Shown here: piece by piece, positions 1 through 5,706 of the stretch
Layout: each line of letters opens with the position of its first letter
How positions within the stretch are numbered: position 1 is the first letter of the stretch
Source of the DNA: Clostridia bacterium
GTDB taxonomy: Bacteria; Bacillota; Clostridia; Oscillospirales; CAG-272
Length of the DNA stretch: 6,901 nucleotides
Reading direction: 5' to 3'
Assembly: GCA_017958705.1 (NCBI GenBank)
Contig: JAGDCE010000220.1
Span: forward strand, 1-6,901
The notes under the pieces: model-generated
Database searches by the model: none
What the model was told of the DNA's origin: nothing
The model's input: the letters and a program-made list of their open reading frames with translations, nothing else
Program-made: the position numbers and the translations under genes

Positions 1-2
1 AA

Positions 3-1427
3 CTGAAAAACGCACCGGAAATAATCCGGGACAACAGGGCGTTCGCGATAAAAATACTGCCCATGGGAGGAGGATTGCTTGAAGATTTTTCGGAACGCCT
101 CCGCGCGGACAAGGACGTCGTGACGGCTGCCGTCGGCTCGGCGTGGAACGCGCTCGGATACGCCGCCGAAGAATTGCGCGGCGACCGCGACGTGGTCCTT
201 GCCGCCGTCGGACACGACGGGTATGCTCTTCAGTTCGCGTCCGACGAATTGAAGGACGACAAAGAGATAGTCCTCACGGCAATAGAGACCTACGAAGGAG
301 ACGTGCTCGAATACGCGTCAGAGCGGCTGAAGGACGACAAGGAGACGGTCATTTTCGCGGTAAGAAGATGTGAATATTCAATCGGATTCGCATCGGAGAG
401 GTTAAGACACGACGCGGACGTCATCCGGGTCGTCCTCGACGAACATCCGGGTCAGTTTGAAAATCTGCCGGAGGACGTGCAGGAGGATCTTGATTTTATT
501 CTTTTCGGGCTCGAAAGCGTTGTAAGGAATCTCCCCGATCCCGAGAACTACAGCTTTTTCGCTGACTCGAAAAGCGAATACTACTCGGATTTCGCACAGG
601 CGGAAGAGGATTTTCTCGACATATTCGAGTCTATACCGTCCGAAGCACTGGAGGACGACCCGGATCTGAACGACAGAGTCAGCCGGCTTGCCGTCGGGCT
701 GAACGGCGCTTATTACAAAGAAGGCAATTATCCTTATGAAGACGTTCACGATGAATTTCTCCTCAGAATTGAAGCGCTTTATGAAGAAAACGATATCCCG
801 GTAAGCCCTGTCCTGAAAGAAGCTGTCGACGCGCTTCGCCGGGAAAGCAAAATAAAGAAAGACGGTAAATACAAAGATCTCAGTCCTGAGCAGAGATCAT
901 TTTACGAAAATCTTGACCGGTATGAAAAGATCGTCGGCGGATCAGCCGTGAGATTCGGAGCGGAAGGCGAAAGAGAGTATCTTGATCCGGACGGAGGTTT
1001 TGTAAAAAACTGCATGACGTCTTTCGTAAAAGATCTGGTTTATTCGCAGAACGGGTTTTATCACGACAGCGGGCCGCGGGAGGACGACGGTTATGAGGTC
1101 GATCTCGACAAAGCTTACGAAGAGATCCGCGCACGTCTGTCTCCGGAGATAAACGTCGTAAGGAATCATGATTCTTACTATTCGGAAAACGTCACCGTCG
1201 AATTGAACGACAATGTTCGTTTGATCCTCGTCAGAGCCGTTCCTCTGAAGATCATTCAGATATGGGTGAACAAACACGACTCCGAGCATGAACACGGAAA
1301 GCGGCTCGCCCCTGACAGACTCGGCGAATTCTGCAGCATGGTCGGTCATATCACGGAAATATACGGCAGATACAAAGAGATCGCCGAACGGCGCGCAGCG
1401 GAACTGAGAGAAAAATTAGGGTTGTGA
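3..1427 (+). CDS. DUF4116-type repeat protein, 5'-truncated by the window edge
   Basis: The reading frame is open from the first complete codon (position 3). The codons before the ATG at 63 read like another repeat unit (…APEIIRDNRAFAIKIL…), and no ribosome binding site precedes that ATG, so the true start lies outside the window. The visible 474 residues begin with about six degenerate units of 25-26 residues of the form L-x-(Y/F)-A-S-E-x-L-(K/R)-x-D-(K/R)-(E/D)-V-V-x-x-A-V (to about residue 170), for example LEYASERLKDDKETVIFAV. This is the DUF4116 pattern, a helical repeat family with no established biochemical function. The last units degrade (FENLPEDVQEDLDFILFGL). The remaining ~300 residues are acidic, without membrane segments or signal peptide, and end in a charged helix (KEIAERRAAELREKLGL); I do not recognise this part. 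Role unknown; a protein-interaction scaffold is only a guess. The gene is GC-rich (about 58% near its start), unlike the next gene. Confidence 0.85.
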   Translation: MKNAPEIIRDNRAFAIKILPMGGGLLEDFSERLRADKDVVTAAVGSAWNALGYAAEELRGDRDVVLAAVGHDGYALQFASDELKDDKEIVLTAIETYEGDVLEYASERLKDDKETVIFAVRRCEYSIGFASERLRHDADVIRVVLDEHPGQFENLPEDVQEDLDFILFGLESVVRNLPDPENYSFFADSKSEYYSDFAQAEEDFLDIFESIPSEALEDDPDLNDRVSRLAVGLNGAYYKEGNYPYEDVHDEFLLRIEALYEENDIPVSPVLKEAVDALRRESKIKKDGKYKDLSPEQRSFYENLDRYEKIVGGSAVRFGAEGEREYLDPDGGFVKNCMTSFVKDLVYSQNGFYHDSGPREDDGYEVDLDKAYEEIRARLSPEINVVRNHDSYYSENVTVELNDNVRLILVRAVPLKIIQIWVNKHDSEHEHGKRLAPDRLGEFCSMVGHITEIYGRYKEIAERRAAELREKLGL

Positions 1428-1460
1428 ATCCGTATTCCGGCACGAAGTCAAATTAAACGA

Positions 1461-1477
1461 ATCCCCGTTTGTCGGGA
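1461..1477 (+). repeat. 17-nt intergenic repeat, copy 1 (ATCCCCGTTTGTCGGGA)
   Basis: This copy lies 32 nt before the start of the small membrane-protein gene. It differs at one of 17 positions from the copy at 2046-2062. TCCC and GGGA can pair around an 8-nt loop, and here the stem extends by one A-T pair. Function unknown; it could be a leader stem-loop or the remnant of a dispersed repeat. Confidence 0.55.
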
Positions 1478-1498
1478 TGTCGGTAAACCGGGATTTGC

Positions 1499-1504
1499 GG
1501 AGGA
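1499..1504 (+). promoter_or_regulatory. Ribosome binding site GGAGGA fixing the start at 1510
   Basis: A near-perfect Shine-Dalgarno sequence ends 5 nt before the ATG at 1510. The upstream in-frame ATG at 1477 overlaps the repeat at 1461-1477 and has no such site, so the shorter form is preferred. Confidence 0.8.
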
Positions 1505-1509
1505 ATATT

Positions 1510-1734
1510 ATGGAACCAAAAAACACTTCAAGCGAAATCATAAAAATGCAATGGTGGGAAATTCTGTTTGCAATTCTTCTTCCGTTTCCTTGTATAGTCT
1601 ATTCCGTAATTGTATATGGAAAAAGATCTTATGCGAAAAAGTTGTTATTGCTGTCAATTGTCATATTTATTTTTGACAGCGTAATCGCATTATTTATACC
1701 TGCTATTATGATATGGGTATCAGGAATGAAATGA
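1510..1734 (+). CDS. Small two-helix membrane protein, unknown function
   Basis: The protein has 74 residues. A short polar N-terminus (MEPKNTSSEIIKMQ) is followed by two hydrophobic helices at about residues 17-36 (WEILFAILLPFPCIVYSVIV) and 45-70, joined by a basic loop (YGKRSYAKK). The loop suggests, by the positive-inside rule, a cytoplasmic loop with both termini outside. No family is recognised. The gene is strikingly AT-rich: I count about 32% GC over 1501-1740, against about 58-60% in stretches of the DUF4116 and YwaF-type genes. Such a contrast fits recent acquisition or relaxed codon constraint. It sits 82 nt behind the DUF4116-type gene and 38 nt before another small membrane-protein gene with which it may be cotranscribed. 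An 8-bp inverted repeat (GCTGTCAA…TTGACAGC) lies inside it at 1650-1680. Confidence 0.75.
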   Translation: MEPKNTSSEIIKMQWWEILFAILLPFPCIVYSVIVYGKRSYAKKLLLLSIVIFIFDSVIALFIPAIMIWVSGMK

Positions 1735-1772
1735 TATCCCGGCAAATCCGAAGTTGTGGAGAAGAAACAGTT

Positions 1773-2042
1773 ATGAAAAAAGGTATCATTATCGGTATAA
1801 TCGTCGTTGTTCTCCTTGTTTTGTTCCTGCCGGTTCCAAAAGGAACATACGACGACGGCGGTACAAGAGATTATTGCGCACTTACTTATAAAATAGTTGT
1901 CTGGAATAAACTGCTTGTTGAAGTAAATGAAGACGGTTCTGCCGGAGAATCTTATACATACCGCAAAACTTCAGTTTTTTGGATCCCGGACAACTTCAAG
2001 AGTATCGATGAGCTTTGGAAAATCGAGCGCAGGAGAAACTGA
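1773..2042 (+). CDS. Small single-pass membrane-anchored protein, conserved hypothetical type
   Basis: The protein has 89 residues. MKKG is followed by one strongly hydrophobic helix at residues 4-20 (GIIIGIIVVVLLVLFLP), then a 68-residue soluble domain with the signature KGTYDDGGTRDYCALTYKIV and a tail SVFWIPDNFKSIDELWKIER. From memory, similar short proteins (TM anchor, then a GTY-DGGTR-Y-ALTYKIV core) are frequent hypothetical proteins in Clostridia; no function is established that I know of. A lipoprotein is excluded because no lipobox cysteine follows the helix. Topology is probably N-in with the domain outside. The start at 1773 is chosen over the in-frame ATG at 1713 because GGAGAAG at 1758-1764 lies 8 nt before it and the longer version would overlap the preceding gene and bury the anchor. 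It likely shares a transcript with the preceding membrane gene. Confidence 0.8.
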   Translation: MKKGIIIGIIVVVLLVLFLPVPKGTYDDGGTRDYCALTYKIVVWNKLLVEVNEDGSAGESYTYRKTSVFWIPDNFKSIDELWKIERRRN

Positions 2043-2045
2043 CAA

Positions 2046-2062
2046 ATCCCTGTTTGTCGGGA
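2046..2062 (+). repeat. 17-nt intergenic repeat, copy 2 (ATCCCTGTTTGTCGGGA)
   Basis: This is the second copy of the repeat at 1461-1477, identical at 16 of 17 positions. It starts 3 nt after the stop codon of the 89-aa gene and 25 nt before the start of the 479-aa gene. The single difference (C to T) falls in the loop, so the TCCC/GGGA stem is preserved. Confidence 0.55.
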
Positions 2063-2075
2063 CAATAATATGAGC

Positions 2076-2082
2076 AAAGGAG
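2076..2082 (+). promoter_or_regulatory. Ribosome binding site AAAGGAG fixing the start at 2088
   Basis: A strong Shine-Dalgarno sequence lies 5 nt before ATG 2088. The alternative in-frame ATG at 2070 lies upstream of this site and has none of its own. Confidence 0.8.
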
Positions 2083-2087
2083 AAAGT

Positions 2088-3527
2088 ATGTTTAACGTCG
2101 ATCATAAGACACTGAGACTGTCCTTTAACGATTTTCATGACGTCTCGGACAAAGATATGCCGGAGTACGGAGAATACTGCCTGCTGGAACTGAAAACGGG
2201 AGATTATACAGCCGGCGGCTGGCATCCGTCGGGGAACGGTCGTACCGCGGCAGGTTACTTTTTACGCGGGACCGCCGACACGGTGGATTCCGCAGAGGTG
2301 GCAAGATGGCATTCTCTTGACCGCTATGACCTTACAGACAGTCTGGAAACAGAAGGGGTAAACTGGATAAACATCGGTCGCGAAGAAGAAGAGGGCGACC
2401 GCAATGTCCAATTTGAGGATTTCAAGTCGTTTGCCGACAGAAAACGCCCGAAAGAGGAGCAGTTCTGCCTTTTGATAATGAAGGACGGAAGTCTGGCGGC
2501 GGGCAGATGGAACAAATGGCGGCGCGAAGCCGGAGGAGCATTTATTTACTCGTCGGCGCTGGCGAGCCACAGCTCGGACAAGGTGTGGGCGTGGACGCCG
2601 CTGAGTACCGATCAGATCTTCGCGGCGGAGCTTGAAATCGAAAACGAGAAAAAACGCGAAAAGAAGCTGAACAAAAAACCTTCGACGGACCCGGAGCTGT
2701 TCAAATACGGAACGGATATCAACGTATATTACGAAAAGGCGCTGGAAAAGCTGCGCGAGGAATTCAGCTGGGCGACCGTAACGATGATGAAAAAGAAGAC
2801 TCCGGTGTGGCAGATCGCGCCGCTGCACGGAAAATACGTTTTCGGTCAGATCAGCCGAAACTATTATGACGATTCGGATATAGTGACCCCCTGGACGGAG
2901 GGCGCGACCGCCGATGAGTTCATCGATTTTCTGTGCAAATACACGCACGATACGGTTGAACGGTCGAATCCGGCTGAGAAGTTCAAACTCGGCACAGACA
3001 TTAGCGTATATGTGGAAAAGGCATTCAATAATGTAAAAAAGGATTATCGCTGGCTCGATAAAAAGATGCTCAGTAAAACCTGGCAGTATGATATACAAAC
3101 GGTCGACGGTGATCTGGAATTTGTCAGAAGGTACCGGGATGAAAGCGAATATTCGGTGTACGACGTCGAAAGCACCGAACAGTTTTTGGAATGGGTTGAG
3201 CACGACTATCAGAGTCTGGCGCTCCGGGAGAATAAAACCGTGGCAAGTTATGCTCCCGATTTCGGTCATATCACTCTGCACGGCTGGAATCTTGAGAGCT
3301 ACGTTTTCCACAAGCTGAAGTCGGGCGACTATATGGTGAGCGTAACGGCCGGGAACCGTTCGACCGGCGGCAGCAGGGATTTCTTCATCACACCGTACTG
3401 TTTTGAGGCAAAGACTTACGATGAGTTTCTGGACCGTTATCTTGAGATCGTTCCGGATCACTCTTTCGGGCTCGGCAAGAAGGACCTCTTGCCCGACAAA
3501 GCCCTGAAAAAATTCCTCGGGTATTGA
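2088..3527 (+). CDS. Modular protein of unknown function with internal domain duplications
   Basis: The protein has 479 residues, is soluble and has no signal peptide; I do not recognise a family. Reading the protein against itself shows two kinds of repeated module. Module A occurs at about residues 12-78 and 109-173; both copies share F-x-D-F…E-x-(Y/F)-C-L-L-x-x-K-x-G-x-x-A-A/G-G-x-W (EYCLLELKTGDYTAGGW versus QFCLLIMKDGSLAAGRW) and close with W-x-x-L. A charged linker (about 180-200, rich in K and E) follows. Module B occurs at about 204-288 (FKYGTDINVYYEKALEKL…) and 298-377 (FKLGTDISVYVEKAFNNV…). The C-terminal part (about 389-455) resembles the second half of B, with FFITPYCFEAKTYDEFLDRY against DIVTPWTEGATADEFIDFLC. 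So the layout is A-A-linker-B-B-B-like, ending in a basic tail. The gene follows the two small membrane genes by 45 nt. A binding or adaptor role is a guess. Confidence 0.85.
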   Translation: MFNVDHKTLRLSFNDFHDVSDKDMPEYGEYCLLELKTGDYTAGGWHPSGNGRTAAGYFLRGTADTVDSAEVARWHSLDRYDLTDSLETEGVNWINIGREEEEGDRNVQFEDFKSFADRKRPKEEQFCLLIMKDGSLAAGRWNKWRREAGGAFIYSSALASHSSDKVWAWTPLSTDQIFAAELEIENEKKREKKLNKKPSTDPELFKYGTDINVYYEKALEKLREEFSWATVTMMKKKTPVWQIAPLHGKYVFGQISRNYYDDSDIVTPWTEGATADEFIDFLCKYTHDTVERSNPAEKFKLGTDISVYVEKAFNNVKKDYRWLDKKMLSKTWQYDIQTVDGDLEFVRRYRDESEYSVYDVESTEQFLEWVEHDYQSLALRENKTVASYAPDFGHITLHGWNLESYVFHKLKSGDYMVSVTAGNRSTGGSRDFFITPYCFEAKTYDEFLDRYLEIVPDHSFGLGKKDLLPDKALKKFLGY

Positions 3528-3596
3528 AACGTGAAGCCGTAAAACCATTCTTTCAAATTAAAGTTAAAACGCGTATCCGGGATCGGAGCGGGGAAC

Positions 3597-4262
3597 ATGA
3601 TAAGACTTGAAAAATACGATAACATGACGGTAAAGGTAGTGTGCGGAAACGGGGACGTGATCGCCGGCGCCTGCGTATGGGACTCTCCGGATCACAATCA
3701 TCATGAATACGGCGTTGACGAAGAAAGCCTTCGGATCGGAGAACGCGTGATCTATGGATCGGATGTCCGTAAAATCGAGTTGATCCGCGCCGAGGCGTGC
3801 ATCCCCGTCCGCGACCGGCCGCAGGCGGGAGAAGAGATCATAAAATGGTTTGCCGACAGATGGGGCCTGCCGATCGAGGTATACAGAAAAAGCATCACCT
3901 CCTGCCTCGGCAGCGAGGGAGGCATACCGCAGTGGTACGTCGTATTGCACGGCAGCCGGATCGTCGCCGGATGCGGAGTCATCGAAAACGATTTTCACGA
4001 GCGGAAGGATCTGACGCCGAACGTGTGCGCGGTCTACGTCGACGAGGACTTCCGCGGTCAGGGGATCGCGGGATTTCTGCTTCAGTACGTCTGCGACGAT
4101 ATGGCGGCGCTGGGATGCGACACGCTGTATCTGTTGACGGATCACGCCGGTTTTTATGAAAAATACGGCTGGGAGTATATGTTCGATGTCCGCGGAGACG
4201 ACGGATGTCTGTCACGCATGTACGTGCATCGTTCGGACCGAAAGAAAAGAGACGCGGATTGA
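3597..4262 (+). CDS. GNAT-family acetyltransferase with extra N-terminal domain
   Basis: The protein has 221 residues. Residues ~95-212 carry a GNAT fold: the acetyl-CoA pyrophosphate-binding motif A reads DFRGQGIAGFLL (151-162; R-G-Q-G-x-A fits Q/R-x-x-G-x-G/A), preceded by strand CAVYVDE. Motif B-like HAGFYEKYGWEY (183-194) and a closing DDGCLSRMYV follow, all typical of the superfamily, which transfers acetyl groups from acetyl-CoA to amines. The substrate cannot be inferred. Residues 1-63 form a separate small beta-rich region (VKVVCGNGDVIAGACVWD … ESLRIGERVIYGSDVRKIEL) resembling the Sm-like small barrels found in Bacillota hypothetical proteins; this assignment is tentative. The start has GGAG at 3585-3588, 8 nt upstream. 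It is the first gene of a tightly packed four-gene cluster, 69 nt after the 479-aa gene. Confidence 0.9.
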   Translation: MIRLEKYDNMTVKVVCGNGDVIAGACVWDSPDHNHHEYGVDEESLRIGERVIYGSDVRKIELIRAEACIPVRDRPQAGEEIIKWFADRWGLPIEVYRKSITSCLGSEGGIPQWYVVLHGSRIVAGCGVIENDFHERKDLTPNVCAVYVDEDFRGQGIAGFLLQYVCDDMAALGCDTLYLLTDHAGFYEKYGWEYMFDVRGDDGCLSRMYVHRSDRKKRDAD

Positions 4263-4276
4263 GCGATCGCGCCGGT

Positions 4277-4283
4277 AAAGGAG
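4277..4283 (+). promoter_or_regulatory. Ribosome binding site AAAGGAG fixing the start at 4289
   Basis: The site lies 5 nt before ATG 4289. It rules out the longer in-frame start at 4205, which would overlap the preceding acetyltransferase gene by 58 nt and add a basic N-terminus with no GNAT character. Confidence 0.75.
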
Positions 4284-4288
4284 AATTT

Positions 4289-4732
4289 ATGGATATATAC
4301 GAGACTGAAATAAACGAAAAGGTGATGCGGGAGCTGATCCGCCTGTCCGCGGAATGGGCGGCGGAAAACAGCTGTTACGGCTACGTCGAAAACAAGGCCG
4401 GGGATATCGAAGGCAACCGCGTATTTCTTGCCGAGGAGGGCGGGGAAGTGCTCGGCTATCTGTTCGGCCACGTCAGCAGTTCAAAAAACATGTGGTCCGT
4501 GATGCCGGAGGGCACGCCGTTTTTCGAGGTGGAGGAGATATTCGTGACTGCGCCGCGCCGCAGCAAAGGTATCGGATCGGCGCTTTTCCGCTGTGCGGAG
4601 GACGCCGTGCGCGGTGAGGCGGAGTATCTTGTGCTCAGCACCGCGACGAAGAACTGGCGCGCCGTTTTCCGTTTCTATATAGACGAGCTCGATATGGATT
4701 TCTGGAGCGCACGGCTGTTCAAAAAGATCTGA
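4289..4732 (+). CDS. GNAT-family N-acetyltransferase
   Basis: The protein has 147 residues, the usual length for a single-domain GNAT. It begins at the first helix (ETEINEKVMRELIRLSAEW), followed by strands around VFLAEEGGEVLGYLFGHV (46-62), EVEEIFVTAPRRSKGIG (80-96) and the acetyl-CoA binding motif A with R-S-K-G-I-G-S-A-L-F (91-100). The C-terminus (STATKNWRAVFRFYIDELDM, then DFWSARLFKKI) holds the FY-x-x-x-L segment of motif B. The expected reaction is acetyl transfer to a small molecule or protein amine; the substrate is unknown. The similarity to the preceding GNAT is limited to the fold motifs, so they are not a recent tandem duplication. The gap to the preceding gene is 26 nt. The next gene's ribosome binding site starts directly after this stop codon, which suggests translational coupling. 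Confidence 0.9.
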   Translation: MDIYETEINEKVMRELIRLSAEWAAENSCYGYVENKAGDIEGNRVFLAEEGGEVLGYLFGHVSSSKNMWSVMPEGTPFFEVEEIFVTAPRRSKGIGSALFRCAEDAVRGEAEYLVLSTATKNWRAVFRFYIDELDMDFWSARLFKKI

Positions 4733-4744
4733 GAGGGCGCCTTC

Positions 4745-5314
4745 ATGAGTGAAAAGAAGATTTTTTCCTGCACGGACCGCGGTCAGTGGCGGGCGTGGCT
4801 TTCCGAGCACTTTGAGAGTGAAAAAGAGATATGGTTCGTATTCCCGACGCTTGCATCCGGCGAGCCGGGCGTTTCGTATAACGACGCGGTCGAGGAGGCG
4901 CTCTGCTTCGGCTGGATCGACGGCACGGCGGGAACGCTTGACAAAACGCATCAGCTGCGCCGCTTCACGCCGCGCAGAAAAGGCAGTCCGTACTCAAGAC
5001 CGAATATTGAACGGCTGATCCGGCTCGACGGTCAGGGAATGATCCACCCTAAGGTGAGAGGAACCGTCGCGGATCTTATAAACGCGCCGTTCGTTTTCCC
5101 GGAGGATATAACCGGCGCTCTGCGAAAAGACGGCGCCGTCTGGGAAAATTATCAGGCGTTTCCGGAACCGTACAAAAGGATCCCCGTCGCCTACGTAGAC
5201 GCCGCGAGAAAACGCCCGGAGGAATTTGAAAAACGGCTCGCTTTCTTCATAAAGAAAACACGCGAAAACAAAATGATCTCCGGTTACGGCGGGATCGACA
5301 AATACTACGTATAA
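4745..5314 (+). CDS. YdeI/OmpD-associated (OmdA) family protein
   Basis: The protein has 189 residues, typical for this family. Recognisable segments are the N-terminal W-x-x-W-L…(S/K)-E-I-W region (15-32), the family hallmark VEEALCFGWIDG (49-60), the conserved RRFTPRRKGSPYS (72-84), the GMI segment (98-100), and a C-terminal OmdA-like helical part with W-x-x-Y-x-x-F-P (133-140) and YVDAARKRPEEFEKRLAFFI (150-169), ending KTRENKMISGYGG. Family members have been linked to bacteriocin or antimicrobial-peptide resistance and to stress, but the biochemical activity is not established. It is cytoplasmic, with no signal peptide. GAGAGGG at 4731-4737 begins within the preceding stop codon and lies 7 nt before the ATG, so translation is probably coupled to the upstream GNAT gene. 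Confidence 0.9.
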   Translation: MSEKKIFSCTDRGQWRAWLSEHFESEKEIWFVFPTLASGEPGVSYNDAVEEALCFGWIDGTAGTLDKTHQLRRFTPRRKGSPYSRPNIERLIRLDGQGMIHPKVRGTVADLINAPFVFPEDITGALRKDGAVWENYQAFPEPYKRIPVAYVDAARKRPEEFEKRLAFFIKKTRENKMISGYGGIDKYYV

Positions 5315-5320
5315 GAGGTG
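5315..5320 (+). promoter_or_regulatory. Ribosome binding site GAGGTG for a TTG start
   Basis: The site lies directly after the stop codon of the YdeI-type gene and 7 nt before TTG 5328. No ATG or GTG stands at a comparable distance in frame, so the non-canonical start is well supported. Confidence 0.7.
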
Positions 5321-5327
5321 ATCCGGT

Positions 5328-5609
5328 TTGACCTCATACGATTACAGCGAAAAAGACCTGAAAGACGCTGCGGAATTCAGATCGCAGATACATAAAGAGG
5401 CTCTGGCAAAGGTCAGAAAGATCGTTCCCGGCATCAACTCTGTGGTCGACCGCAATCCGGTCGAATCGTATTTCACGAACGTCTGGGATTACCCCGGCGC
5501 GTGGTATCTCATGGTGTCTATCCCGGAGGGCTTCAAAAGCCGCGGCGAGCTTGTCGACTCCATCGTGCGCGACACGCTGCGCCGCTACGTAAACGACGGG
5601 CTGAAATGA
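5328..5609 (+). CDS. Small conserved-looking protein of unknown function, TTG start
   Basis: The protein has 93 residues and is soluble, with no membrane segment; I do not recognise the family. It has a helical, charged N-terminal part (SEKDLKDAAEFRSQIHKEAL, about 7-26), a central section with likely beta structure (GINSVVDRNPVESYFTNVWD then GAWYLMVSIPEGF, about 35-69) and a C-terminal amphipathic helix (RGELVDSIVRDTLRRYVNDG, 72-91). The start is TTG, positioned by GAGGTG. It is only 13 nt behind the YdeI-type gene and shares its GC-rich third-position use, so it is most likely the last gene of the same transcript. No terminator is visible between its end and the promoter at 5647. Confidence 0.8.
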   Translation: MTSYDYSEKDLKDAAEFRSQIHKEALAKVRKIVPGINSVVDRNPVESYFTNVWDYPGAWYLMVSIPEGFKSRGELVDSIVRDTLRRYVNDGLK

Positions 5610-5646
5610 CGGTCGCGGCATGAAACAAATAAAAACGGCGGCGGTA

Positions 5647-5676
5647 TTGACAACCCGCGCCGTGTTGTGTTATAAT
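5647..5676 (+). promoter_or_regulatory. Consensus sigma-A-type promoter for the YwaF-type gene
   Basis: Perfect -35 TTGACA (5647-5652) and perfect -10 TATAAT (5671-5676) are separated by 18 nt, with a TG extension at 5668-5669 (TGT before TATAAT). Transcription would begin near A5683, leaving a leader of about 24 nt before ATG 5707. Such a match predicts a strong constitutive promoter. No operator-like repeat is obvious around it. Confidence 0.88.
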
Positions 5677-5706
5677 GACTGCAGATCAAATAACGGAGTC
5701 GATTTT

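Noticed and set aside
63..65. ATG at 63 as the start of the DUF4116-type gene
   Set aside because: In-frame upstream codons continue the repeat pattern, no stop intervenes to the window edge and no ribosome binding site precedes this ATG.
2262..3548. 428-codon open frame on the minus strand opposite the 479-aa gene
   Set aside because: The plus-strand frame has an ideal ribosome binding site, a plausible soluble protein and internal duplications. The antisense frame is rich in R, F and V in the pattern expected from the reverse of GC-biased codons and shows no family features.
5620..5706. In-frame ATG at 5620 as start of the YwaF-type gene
   Set aside because: The consensus promoter at 5647-5676 would lie inside the gene, the added residues are not typical of the family, and GGAG sits correctly before 5707.
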